Shown piece after piece: positions 14,870 to 22,003 of a stretch of 22,215 nucleotides of DNA. The DNA comes from an uncultured Candidatus Planktophila sp. Lineage in GTDB: Bacteria; Actinomycetota; Actinomycetes; Nanopelagicales; Nanopelagicaceae. A program made the position numbers and the translations under genes. Below the pieces are notes generated by a model that saw nothing but the letters and a program-made list of their open reading frames with translations, did not search any database and was not told where the DNA came from. Within the stretch, counting starts at the first letter, position 1, and each line of letters begins with the position of its first letter. The stretch spans positions 1-22,215 of the forward strand of contig CALJUA010000106.1 of the NCBI GenBank assembly GCA_937975715.1, read 5' to 3'.

Positions 14870-16999
14870 TTACTCCTTTGAATTAGCGAGTTTTGATGGC
14901 CACCAGATCTTTGGACCGATCTCATGAACGAGAGCTGGCACGAGAATCGAACGTACGATGATTGTGTCAAGCAATACGCCAAAGCCCACAGCGAAGCCGA
15001 GCTCTGCAAGTGGCACTAGTGGCAAGAGACCAAGAACTGCGAATGTAGCTGCCAGAACAATTCCTGCAGATGTAATCACAGCACCGGTAACAGTTACGCC
15101 CTTAATTACGCCTGCGCGAGTACCAATCTTTCCTGCCTCTTCGCGCACACGTGTCATCAAGAAGATGTTGTAATCGATACCTAGGGCAACCAAGAAGATG
15201 AATGCGAACAATGGGAACGAGTTATCGCCACCTGGAAAACCAAATACATGGTTAAAGACTAGAGCACATACTCCGAGTGTCGCAAAATAGGAGAACACTA
15301 CTGTGCCCAAGAGAACGATTGCGCTCAAGATGCTACGAAGAAGTAGGCCAAGGATGATGGTGATGACGAACAAGATAATCGGAATGATTGTCTTGTTGTC
15401 ACGACTATTTGCTGTGCGAACATCGAAATAAACTGCTGAAGTTCCACCGACTAATGCAGTCGAGTCTGCCTTCTTTGCCGCTTCACGAATAGGTGTGATG
15501 TATTCACCTGCTGCAACGCTATCTGGCGCCTTATCAAGTGTCGCATTAAGAATTACACGGCCATCGACAGCTTTAACGTTCTGTGTTGCAGGATCTACTG
15601 CATAAACAACTTCACTAACGCCTTTAACTGATGAGACAGCAGCAATTACTGCATCTGCCTTGCCCTGAGCTACGACAATCTGAGTTGGATCGCCTTCACC
15701 TGCAGGAAAGTGAGTGTCGAGAAGCTTCTGGCCAACAACTGATTCTGGATTTCCGGTAAAGGTATCGATTGTGCCAAGACCATCTGCCTTGAGCGTTGTT
15801 GAAGTGAAGGCAAGTGCAAGGAGAACTGCACCTGTAATAACCCAAGCCTTTCGGGGGCTCTTTCCAATTCCATTTGCAACCTTTGACCAAGGTCCTGAGA
15901 GGACATGGTCATCGCCATCATTGCGAGGCTTACGTGGCCAGAAGATCCAGCGACCGCAGAGGACAAGAGCTGCCGGCAAGAAAGTAAGAATTGTGATCAT
16001 CGACGCAACAATTCCGATGGCGCCGATTGGGCCAAGACCCTTTGTGCTGGTGAGCTGACTAAAGAGCAACATCAGCAATGAGATAGCAACGGTTGAACCA
16101 GATGCGAGGATTGGCTCCCAAACCCCCTTGTATGCGGCCTTCATCGCATCAAAACGAGACTCGTGATGATGAAGCTCTTCGCGATAACGCGCAATGAGCA
16201 AGAGCGCATAATCGGTTGCAGCGCCGACTACAAGTACAGAGAGAATTCCTTGTGACTGACCATCGACGTCGATGATGTCATTCTTTGCTAGAAGATAAAC
16301 GATTCCGCCAGCAGTTGTCAGTGCGAATAGTGATGACAACAAAGGAATAATCCAAAGAACTGGTGAGCGATAGACAACGATAAGAATCAGTGCAACTACG
16401 CCGAGCGTTGTGAGCAAGAGGCTTGAATCAAGTGATCCAAACGCGCCGAAAAGATCTCCAAGGATTCCTCCAGGACCTGTTACGTATGGCGTTAATCCCT
16501 GGGCCTTCGCAATCGGTGCAACGTCATCGCGAAGAGCTTGAACGACAGCAGGCAACACTGGCTTTTCGTTGGGAAGAGTCTTTGAGATTGATTCTCCATC
16601 AAGAGGAATATTGACGAGAATTGCCTTGCCATCTTGTGATGGGAATGCAGAAACTTGAGCGCCCTTCAGCAGATAATCACCGAGCTTTGCTGAAGTTCCA
16701 TCAAGGGTGAGTTCTGTGACACCTGCGAAGTGCTGATTGATTGCAGCTAGCGCTGTTGGAGAGGCTTCCCCTTCGAGAAGAACGAGTGTAGGAAAGTTAA
16801 AGGTTGAGCCATCAGAGAATTTAGCGATCGCATCAGATGCTTGCGCCGCCTCTGAGCCCTTCGGTAGGAATGAAGAGTTGTTGTTCTCTTGGACGCTGGA
16901 GAGCTTTCCGAAGAGGGGTCCGAAGACTCCGGTAATCATGAACCAGCCGATTACGACTAAAACGGCAAGGGCAACGGGCTTTTTATTCTTAATTAGCAT
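14870..16999 (-). CDS. MMPL-family RND-type membrane transporter
   Basis: 709 residues, proton-driven exporter family often moving lipids or hydrophobic molecules. Two homologous halves each have one N-terminal helix, an extracytoplasmic domain (about 32-190 and 403-535) and a bundle of helices. Each half carries the Asp-Tyr proton-relay pair: Asp263-Tyr264 in GAATDYALLLIARYREEL and Asp609-Tyr610 in ALGIDYNIFLMTRVREE. The ATG at 16999 is chosen because the protein then begins MLIKNKKPVALAVL directly before helix 1; a longer in-frame start (17131) would overlap lipB by about 100 bases. A TAGACT hexamer lies 7 nt upstream and no ribosome binding site is seen. Cargo unknown. Downstream partner is the FAD oxidoreductase. 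Confidence 0.9.
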   Translation of the reverse strand: MLIKNKKPVALAVLVVIGWFMITGVFGPLFGKLSSVQENNNSSFLPKGSEAAQASDAIAKFSDGSTFNFPTLVLLEGEASPTALAAINQHFAGVTELTLDGTSAKLGDYLLKGAQVSAFPSQDGKAILVNIPLDGESISKTLPNEKPVLPAVVQALRDDVAPIAKAQGLTPYVTGPGGILGDLFGAFGSLDSSLLLTTLGVVALILIVVYRSPVLWIIPLLSSLFALTTAGGIVYLLAKNDIIDVDGQSQGILSVLVVGAATDYALLLIARYREELHHHESRFDAMKAAYKGVWEPILASGSTVAISLLMLLFSQLTSTKGLGPIGAIGIVASMITILTFLPAALVLCGRWIFWPRKPRNDGDDHVLSGPWSKVANGIGKSPRKAWVITGAVLLALAFTSTTLKADGLGTIDTFTGNPESVVGQKLLDTHFPAGEGDPTQIVVAQGKADAVIAAVSSVKGVSEVVYAVDPATQNVKAVDGRVILNATLDKAPDSVAAGEYITPIREAAKKADSTALVGGTSAVYFDVRTANSRDNKTIIPIILFVITIILGLLLRSILSAIVLLGTVVFSYFATLGVCALVFNHVFGFPGGDNSFPLFAFIFLVALGIDYNIFLMTRVREEAGKIGTRAGVIKGVTVTGAVITSAGIVLAATFAVLGLLPLVPLAELGFAVGFGVLLDTIIVRSILVPALVHEIGPKIWWPSKLANSKE

Positions 17000-17006
17000 G
17001 GGCGGG

Positions 17007-17012
17007 AGTCTA
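17007..17012 (-). promoter_or_regulatory. Putative -10 hexamer of the MMPL gene (leaderless)
   Basis: The minus strand reads TAGACT, 7 nt, then ATG at 16999. The hexamer lies in a 29-bp divergent gap only 4 bp from the opposing lipB hexamer. Confidence 0.45.
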
Positions 17013-17016
17013 CCTT

Positions 17017-17022
17017 TAGGCT
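17017..17022 (+). promoter_or_regulatory. Putative -10 hexamer of lipB (leaderless)
   Basis: TAGGCT is followed by 6 nt and the GTG at 17029, with no ribosome binding site. Its -35 would fall inside the start of the divergent MMPL gene, where no consensus is seen. Confidence 0.45.
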
Positions 17023-17028
17023 TACCCT

Positions 17029-17676
17029 GTGCCGGTCTTAGAATCCTCTCCCCTCGCCCTTCAACGAAGTGGGTTGGTCGAGTATGAAGATGCTCTGGCG
17101 ATTCAACGGACGATTCATTCTGAGGTCTCAAGTGGAATACGTCCCAATACGCTAATTTTGCTGGAACACCCTTCTATCTATACGGCGGGGAAGCGCACTC
17201 TCGACGAAGAACGCCCTGGCAACGGCGCGAGGGTGTTGGATGTAGATCGCGGCGGAAAAATCACATGGCATGGTCCAGGACAACTTGTTGGATATCCGAT
17301 AGTTCGCTTGAGCAACCCTCATGAGCTCGTGGGTTTTGTTCGTGAAATAGAGGCAGGTCTGATCAAAGTATGTGCTGAGTTTGGAATAGCCGGGGTTCGA
17401 GTTGATGGCCGCTCTGGCGTGTGGATTGTCGATGACAGGGGTGAACGTAAAGTTGCCGCAATCGGAATTCGCGTTGCTTCCCGTACGTCAATGCACGGTT
17501 TCGCCCTTAATGTAAATCCTGATCTTTCCGCCTTTGATGCAATCGTTCCATGTGGCATTTCAGATGCCGCCGTGACTTCGCTTGCCATCGAGCTTGGTCG
17601 AGATATCACCATCGAAGAAGTATCCCCTGTTGTTGAGAAGTATCTTTATGAAGCACTAACAAAGGTGAGCGCATGA
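17029..17676 (+). CDS. lipB: Octanoyl-[ACP]:protein octanoyltransferase LipB
   Basis: 215 residues. It transfers octanoate from acyl carrier protein to lipoyl domains of E2 and GcvH proteins, the first step of lipoate synthesis. The family signature RGGKITWHGPGQLVGYP is at 74-90. Catalytic Lys141 (KVAAIGIRV) and Cys175 (VPCGI) are in place, one residue off the M. tuberculosis enzyme (142/176), and HGFALNVN is at 156-163. The start is GTG at 17029, which gives a normal N-terminus and sits 6 nt after a -10-like hexamer. The stop overlaps the lipA start in an ATGA junction, so the two are translationally coupled. Confidence 0.95.
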   Translation: MPVLESSPLALQRSGLVEYEDALAIQRTIHSEVSSGIRPNTLILLEHPSIYTAGKRTLDEERPGNGARVLDVDRGGKITWHGPGQLVGYPIVRLSNPHELVGFVREIEAGLIKVCAEFGIAGVRVDGRSGVWIVDDRGERKVAAIGIRVASRTSMHGFALNVNPDLSAFDAIVPCGISDAAVTSLAIELGRDITIEEVSPVVEKYLYEALTKVSA

Positions 17677-18605
17677 CAATCGCACCAGATGGCCGCAAGC
17701 TACTTCGCATCGAGGCTCGTAATGCTGAGACTCCGATCGAGCGAAAGCCAGAATGGATAAAGACTCGCGCCAATATGGGTCCGGAATACACACGTCTTCG
17801 CACTCTCGTAAAGACTGAATCCCTCCACACGGTATGCCAAGAGGCAGCTTGCCCCAATATCTTTGAATGTTGGGAAGATAAGGAAGCAACATTTCTTATC
17901 GGTGGCGAACGTTGTACTCGTCGTTGCGATTTCTGCAATATTGATACAGGTCGCCCAGAGCCGGTAGATCCTGATGAGCCTCGTCGCGTTGCTGAATCAG
18001 TGCAGTCGATGGGTCTTAAGTACGCAACTATTACCGGTGTTACTCGTGACGACCTCGAAGATGAAGGCGCGTGGTTGTATGCAGAGACAATTCGCAAGGT
18101 CCATGAACTCAATCCAGGAACCGGCGTTGAGATGCTTGCACCAGACTTTGGCGCAAAATCTCATCTTCTCAATCAAGTGTTTGAAACTCGTCCCGAGGTA
18201 TTCGCACATAACCTTGAGACTGTTCCGCGTATCTTCAAAAGAATCCGCCCAGCTTTTACATACGAGAAATCTCTCAATGTAATTACACAGGCGCGTGAAT
18301 TCGGATTGATTACCAAGTCAAACCTGATCCTCGGCCTCGGTGAAGAAATCAGCGAAGTAATTCAGGCCCTTGAGGATCTTCACGCAGCTGGCTGCGACTT
18401 GATCACCATTACTCAGTATCTTCGCCCAACAAATAAGCACCACCCAGTAGAGCGTTGGGTAAAGCCTGAGGAGTTTGTTGACCTGGCAAAACGAGCTGAA
18501 GATATTGGATTTAGTGGCGTCATGAGTGGACCACTTGTTCGCTCTTCCTATCGAGCTGGTCGCCTATACAAGCAAGCCCAAGAGAAGCGTGCTCTACGTG
18601 GCTGA
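17673..18605 (+). CDS. lipA: Lipoyl synthase LipA
   Basis: 310 residues, radical-SAM enzyme that inserts two sulfurs into protein-bound octanoyl chains. The auxiliary cluster ligands are Cys55, Cys60 and Cys66 in CQEAACPNIFEC, and the SAM-binding cluster is Cys81, Cys85 and Cys88 in CTRRCDFC. The C-terminal RSSY motif (290-293) supplies the serine ligand of the auxiliary cluster. Length is normal. It overlaps lipB by 4 bases and the acyltransferase gene follows with a short overlap. Clients visible in the window are the two lipoyl domains of SucB. The adjacent Fe-S carrier gene at the window start could serve it, but that is inference. Confidence 0.97.
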   Translation: MTIAPDGRKLLRIEARNAETPIERKPEWIKTRANMGPEYTRLRTLVKTESLHTVCQEAACPNIFECWEDKEATFLIGGERCTRRCDFCNIDTGRPEPVDPDEPRRVAESVQSMGLKYATITGVTRDDLEDEGAWLYAETIRKVHELNPGTGVEMLAPDFGAKSHLLNQVFETRPEVFAHNLETVPRIFKRIRPAFTYEKSLNVITQAREFGLITKSNLILGLGEEISEVIQALEDLHAAGCDLITITQYLRPTNKHHPVERWVKPEEFVDLAKRAEDIGFSGVMSGPLVRSSYRAGRLYKQAQEKRALRG

Positions 18606-19302
18606 TCTCGTCTATCCCCCAGTTGTTGGCGTCATGAAGACGCTCTGGAAAACTCTTGGACTGAAATTCGATTTCCAAGGTCAAGAACATCTCCCTGACA
18701 CCCATCACGGTGGCGCAGTTCTGGCCATGAATCACATTAGCTATTTAGATTTTGCACTTGTAGGAACTGCAGCGCTACCGATGAAGCGTTACGTGCGTTT
18801 TATGGCGAAGAAAGAAATCTTTGACAATAAATTAGCTGGCCCTCTTATGCGCGGAATGCACCACATCAGCGTTGATCGCTCTAATGGTTCTGCATCATTG
18901 GTGGCCGCCCTTCGCGCACTCCGCGATGGTGAAATCATTGGAATCTTTCCGGAAGGCACAATCTCTGTCTCATTTGAAATAAAAGAGCTCAAGAGCGGAG
19001 CTGTTCGATTGGCTCAAGGTGCCGGGGTTCCGGTAATCCCCACCATCATCTGGGGTTCACAACGTTTATGGACGAAGAAGGTCAAGCGCAACCTCATGCA
19101 GCGCGGAGTACCGATTACTGTGGTCTTTGGCGAGCCGATTTACTTTGAAAAAGATAGCGATGTTGAAGCGGGTGAGGCGATTCTTCGAGCGACCATGGTG
19201 AAAATGCTCCATGAGGTGCAGGAAAAGTATCCAGATTCACATCAAGGACAGCGCTGGGCGCCGGTTCGCCTTGGTGGTACTGCACCCGCTCCCCTAAACT
19301 AG
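18598..19302 (+). CDS. 1-acyl-glycerol-3-phosphate acyltransferase family protein (PlsC-like)
   Basis: 234 residues from GTG 18598. It is predicted to acylate lysophosphatidate or a related acceptor at the membrane. The acyltransferase motifs are NHISYLD (His46, Asp51), HHISVDR (88-94), GIFPEGTIS (115-123) and GVPVIPTI. The start is uncertain: GTG 18589 and GTG 18598 are both in frame. I prefer 18598 because AGAGAAG (18581-18587) is 10 nt upstream and the protein then begins near the conserved VYPPVV segment. A start at 18526 would overlap lipA by 80 bases and is unlikely. Overlap with lipA indicates co-transcription with lipB-lipA. Confidence 0.87.
   Translation: MADLVYPPVVGVMKTLWKTLGLKFDFQGQEHLPDTHHGGAVLAMNHISYLDFALVGTAALPMKRYVRFMAKKEIFDNKLAGPLMRGMHHISVDRSNGSASLVAALRALRDGEIIGIFPEGTISVSFEIKELKSGAVRLAQGAGVPVIPTIIWGSQRLWTKKVKRNLMQRGVPITVVFGEPIYFEKDSDVEAGEAILRATMVKMLHEVQEKYPDSHQGQRWAPVRLGGTAPAPLN
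19295..19300 (+). promoter_or_regulatory. Putative -10 hexamer of the DUF4191 gene (leaderless)
   Basis: TAAACT ends 7 nt before the ATG at 19308 and touches the stop codon of the acyltransferase gene. A TTGGTG at 19271-19276 is 18 bp upstream as a partial -35. There is no ribosome binding site, so the gene may have its own leaderless transcript within the operon. Confidence 0.4.
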
Positions 19303-19307
19303 CGAAC

Positions 19308-19973
19308 ATGGCTAAGAACAAAGAAGAAAAAGTAAAGTCTCCTCGCTTTAAGGAATTTCGTGATGCCTATGCAATCACCAAATCGGTAAAGCCTTGGATC
19401 GGATTTGCCCTTATTGGTATCGTCCTTGGTGGTTTCGCACTTGCTGAAGTCATTGGATTTGCGACAGGACATCCCATCTATGCAGGCATCCTCGGACTTC
19501 TCACTTCAGCTGTTATTGCCCTTGTTGTCTTTACTCGAATTGCAGGCTCTGCCGCTTACGCATCAATCGAAGGCCAGATCGGCGCAGGCGCTTCTGTATT
19601 GATGGCTATTCGCAAAGGTTGGACAACAACTCCGGCCGTCGCAGTAAATCGCAACCAAGATATGGTCCACCGCAGCGTTGGCCGTGCAGGAATTGTTCTG
19701 ACAGGTGAAGGCGGATCGGCTGTGCGCCAGATGATTCAAGATGAGCGCAAGAAGTCAGAGCGCTTTGCGCCAGGTGCACCGATCACCGAGATCATCGTCG
19801 GCGACCAGCCTGGTCAAGTTCCATTGAAGAAGTTGCAGAAGCACGTCACTAAGCTTCCAAAGAAGTTATCTGCACATCAGATGCGCGAGCTACGTATGCG
19901 CCTTAAGGCTGTTGGTGGAATGTCATTGCCGATTCCTAAAGGCCCTATGCCAAAGGGCGTAAAGGTTAAATAA
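19308..19973 (+). CDS. DUF4191 family membrane protein
   Basis: 221 residues, function unknown. A lysine-rich N-terminus (1-30), two membrane segments at about 31-51 (IGFALIGIVLGGFALAEVIG) and 57-77, and then a cytosolic basic domain beginning SAAYASIEGQIGAGASVLMA (81-100), which is the family's best conserved part. The C-terminal half is again lysine-rich (KKLQKHVTKLPKKLSAHQM). The gene sits directly after lipA in many actinobacteria (Rv2219 in M. tuberculosis, from memory), here with the PlsC-like gene between. Its stop is 3 bp from the stop of the converging RDD gene. Confidence 0.82.
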   Translation: MAKNKEEKVKSPRFKEFRDAYAITKSVKPWIGFALIGIVLGGFALAEVIGFATGHPIYAGILGLLTSAVIALVVFTRIAGSAAYASIEGQIGAGASVLMAIRKGWTTTPAVAVNRNQDMVHRSVGRAGIVLTGEGGSAVRQMIQDERKKSERFAPGAPITEIIVGDQPGQVPLKKLQKHVTKLPKKLSAHQMRELRMRLKAVGGMSLPIPKGPMPKGVKVK

Positions 19974-19976
19974 CTC

Positions 19977-20348
19977 TTATCGTCGCACCAGAACGGTATT
20001 TGAAAGACGTTCGTTGATTCCGCGTCCGTTCTCATCAAAGGTAATTGCCGTGATGATGATGACCATTAACAGGGTGCGCACTAAGACTTGAAGCGGTCTA
20101 GCTGCCTCTCCATCGCTGAAGCGGATGACCTTTAGCCCCACGATGCGATGACCAAATGAGGATCCTCCCAAGGTCACGAGAATCAAATATTCGAGAGCCA
20201 TTACCAACAGGACAGTGCCACCAATCCCCCGGCTACGCTCGAGGAGGGTGCCACTGCCAGCGAAGAAGCCGAGGCTGACCGCATAAGCGGCGAACCAATC
20301 GATGGTGATACCTAGAGCACGGCGACCTTGGCTGATACGTGGGTACAT
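19977..20348 (-). CDS. RDD family membrane protein
   Basis: 123 residues with three hydrophobic segments at about 14-31, 43-60 and 88-104. The family pattern is visible: RRALGITIDWF (9-19) in the first helix with Arg10 and Asp17, GGSSFGHRIVGLKVIRFSDG (61-80), and a C-terminal NERLSNTVLVR. The family has no single established function. Its ATG at 20348 follows a TAGGCT hexamer by 6 nt with no ribosome binding site. It diverges from glnA and converges on DUF4191. An RDD gene next to glnA is common in actinobacteria. Confidence 0.82.
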   Translation of the reverse strand: MYPRISQGRRALGITIDWFAAYAVSLGFFAGSGTLLERSRGIGGTVLLVMALEYLILVTLGGSSFGHRIVGLKVIRFSDGEAARPLQVLVRTLLMVIIITAITFDENGRGINERLSNTVLVRR

Positions 20349-20354
20349 GAGCCC

Positions 20355-20360
20355 AGCCTA
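20355..20360 (-). promoter_or_regulatory. Putative -10 hexamer of the RDD gene (leaderless)
   Basis: The minus strand reads TAGGCT, 6 nt, then ATG at 20348. The hexamer is identical to that before lipB. Confidence 0.42.
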
Positions 20361-20387
20361 GATTATGTGAGACGGTACGGCTCATTT

Positions 20388-20403
20388 GTTACATAGGCGT
20401 AAC
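20388..20403 (+). promoter_or_regulatory. GlnR-like operator dyad upstream of glnA
   Basis: GTTAC, 6 nt, GTAAC is a perfect inverted repeat matching the actinobacterial GlnR half-site pattern gTnAC-n6-GnAAC. A further GTAAC at 20420-20424 is one base out of the 11-bp register. A TAGGCT hexamer at 20436-20441 could be the glnA -10, which would put the dyad near -52, a usual activator position. The rest of the 157-bp gap holds a GGGAG ribosome binding site (20493-20497). Assignment to GlnR is inference; no regulator gene is in the window. Confidence 0.5.
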
Positions 20404-20505
20404 ACGGGAAATAGCAGTTGTAACCCTCAAAGCCATAGGCTCTGCAACATAGAAAGGCTCAAAGTCGAGCTCTTTCGACTATGAGACTTATTGGGAGTCC
20501 TACAT

Positions 20506-21939
20506 ATGTTTAAGAACTCAAGCGAAATCTTCGCATACATCAAGAAGGAAGACGTCAAACTTATCGACGTCCGCTTCACAGACCTTCCTGGTATCCAGCA
20601 CCACTTCAACGTTCCGGTTGAATCATTTGATGAAGCAGTCTTCACAGATGGTTTGATGTTCGACGGTTCATCTATTCGCGGATTCCAGTCAATCCACGAA
20701 TCAGATATGAAGTTGCTTCCTGTACCAGAGTCAGCATTTATCGATCCATTCCGTGTTGAGAAAACTCTTGTCATTATCTTCTCTGTTCACAACCCAGGTG
20801 ATAACTCACCTTACTCACGTGATCCACGTGGCGTTGTTGCAAAGGCTGTTGATTACCTGAAGTCAACAGGAATTGCTGATCAGGCATTCTTCGCACCAGA
20901 GGCAGAGTTCTACATCTTCGATGCGATTCGCTTTAAGACAGATATCAACGAGGCCTACCACCACATCGATTCATACGAAGGTGCTTGGAACACAGGCATC
21001 GTCGCAGATCCAGATGGAACTCCTAACCGCGGTTACCGCACACGTGTGAAGGGTGGCTACTTCCCTGTTTCACCAACAGATCAGTTCGCAGATCTTCGCG
21101 ATGAGATGGTGATGGAGCTCGGTCGTGCAGGTCTTCAGGTTGAGCGTTCGCACCACGAGGTTGGAACTGCCGGCCAGATGGAGATCAACTACAAGTTCAC
21201 CGACATCCTTACTGCAGGCGACGAGTTGATGAAGTTTAAGTACATCATCCGCAACGTTGCATGGGAGGGCGGCAAGACCGCAACATTTATGCCAAAGCCA
21301 CTCTTCGGAGATAACGGCTCAGGTATGCACGTTCACCAGTCACTCTGGAAAGATGGCAAGCCACTCTTCTTCGAAGCGGGCACATATGGCGATCTCTCAG
21401 ATATGGCACGTTGGTACATCGGTGGACTCTTGAAGCACGCACCATCACTTCTTGCATTCACCAACCCAACTGTTAACTCATACCGACGTTTGGTTCCAGG
21501 CTACGAAGCTCCAGTAAACCTTGTTTACTCAGCTCGTAACCGTTCAGCATGTATCCGTATCCCAATTACAGGTTCATCACCAAAGGCAAAGCGCGTCGAG
21601 TTCCGTTGCCCAGATCCATCGTCAAACCCATACCTCGCATTTGCAGCAATGCTCATGGCTGGTATCGATGGAATCGTCAACAAGATCGAACCACCTGCAC
21701 CAGTTGACAAGGATCTCTACGAGCTCGAGGGTGAAGAAGCAGCAGCTATTCCTCAGGTTCCAGGTTCACTCGAGGCAGTACTTAACTCACTCGAAAAGGA
21801 TCACGAGTTCCTTACAAAGGGCGGAGTCTTCACAGAAGATCTGATCTCAACATGGATCGAGTGGAAGCGTAAGAACGAAGTTGATTATGTTCGTCTACGT
21901 CCACACCCAGCTGAGTTCGAGCTCTATTACGACATCTAA
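20506..21939 (+). CDS. glnA: Glutamine synthetase type I
   Basis: 477 residues, dodecameric cytosolic enzyme making glutamine from glutamate, ammonia and ATP. Motifs are MFDGSSIRGF (51-60), metal-binding PEAEFYIFD with Glu132 and Glu134, GQMEINYKFTDIL, the NGSGMHVHQSLW glutamate/ATP region, and NRSACIRIPITGSSPKAKR. Tyr405 in KDLYELEGEE is the adenylylation tyrosine (406 in M. tuberculosis GlnA1), so control by GlnE is expected although glnE is not in the window. The ATG at 20506 has GGGAG 8 nt upstream; an in-frame start at 20491 does not. Codon use is strongly biased, as expected for a highly expressed gene. It is followed by a strong terminator. Confidence 0.97.
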   Translation: MFKNSSEIFAYIKKEDVKLIDVRFTDLPGIQHHFNVPVESFDEAVFTDGLMFDGSSIRGFQSIHESDMKLLPVPESAFIDPFRVEKTLVIIFSVHNPGDNSPYSRDPRGVVAKAVDYLKSTGIADQAFFAPEAEFYIFDAIRFKTDINEAYHHIDSYEGAWNTGIVADPDGTPNRGYRTRVKGGYFPVSPTDQFADLRDEMVMELGRAGLQVERSHHEVGTAGQMEINYKFTDILTAGDELMKFKYIIRNVAWEGGKTATFMPKPLFGDNGSGMHVHQSLWKDGKPLFFEAGTYGDLSDMARWYIGGLLKHAPSLLAFTNPTVNSYRRLVPGYEAPVNLVYSARNRSACIRIPITGSSPKAKRVEFRCPDPSSNPYLAFAAMLMAGIDGIVNKIEPPAPVDKDLYELEGEEAAAIPQVPGSLEAVLNSLEKDHEFLTKGGVFTEDLISTWIEWKRKNEVDYVRLRPHPAEFELYYDI

Positions 21940-21951
21940 GATGTAATGAAG

Positions 21952-21987
21952 AGAACCCCGTCGGATATCCGGCGGGGTTCTTTCTTT
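21952..21987 (+). terminator. Intrinsic terminator of glnA
   Basis: AGAACCCCG (21952-21960) pairs with CGGGGTTCT (21973-21981). A T-G wobble and CGG/CCG extend the stem to 13 bp around an ATAT loop, followed by TTCTTT. It lies 12 nt after the glnA stop and is the only convincing intrinsic terminator in the window. Confidence 0.92.
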
Positions 21988-21991
21988 CCGG

Positions 21992-21997
21992 TAAATT
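21992..21997 (+). promoter_or_regulatory. Putative -10 hexamer of the phosphoribosyltransferase gene (leaderless)
   Basis: TAAATT is followed by 6 nt and the ATG at 22004, directly after the glnA terminator. No ribosome binding site is present. Confidence 0.48.
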
Positions 21998-22003
21998 CAC
22001 CTC

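Noticed and set aside
16997..17131. Longer MMPL start at 17131 adding 44 residues
   Set aside because: It would overlap the lipB coding region by about 100 bases, and the added residues look like antisense translation. ATG 16999 starts right before helix 1.
18526..18597. Upstream start for the PlsC-like gene
   Set aside because: It lies deep in lipA, adds 24 residues unlike the family N-terminus, and has no ribosome binding site.
20410..20424. A second GlnR a-b pair completing a canonical four-half-site box
   Set aside because: The in-register position reads AATAG, and the extra GTAAC is one base off the 11-bp spacing, so only one full pair is claimed.
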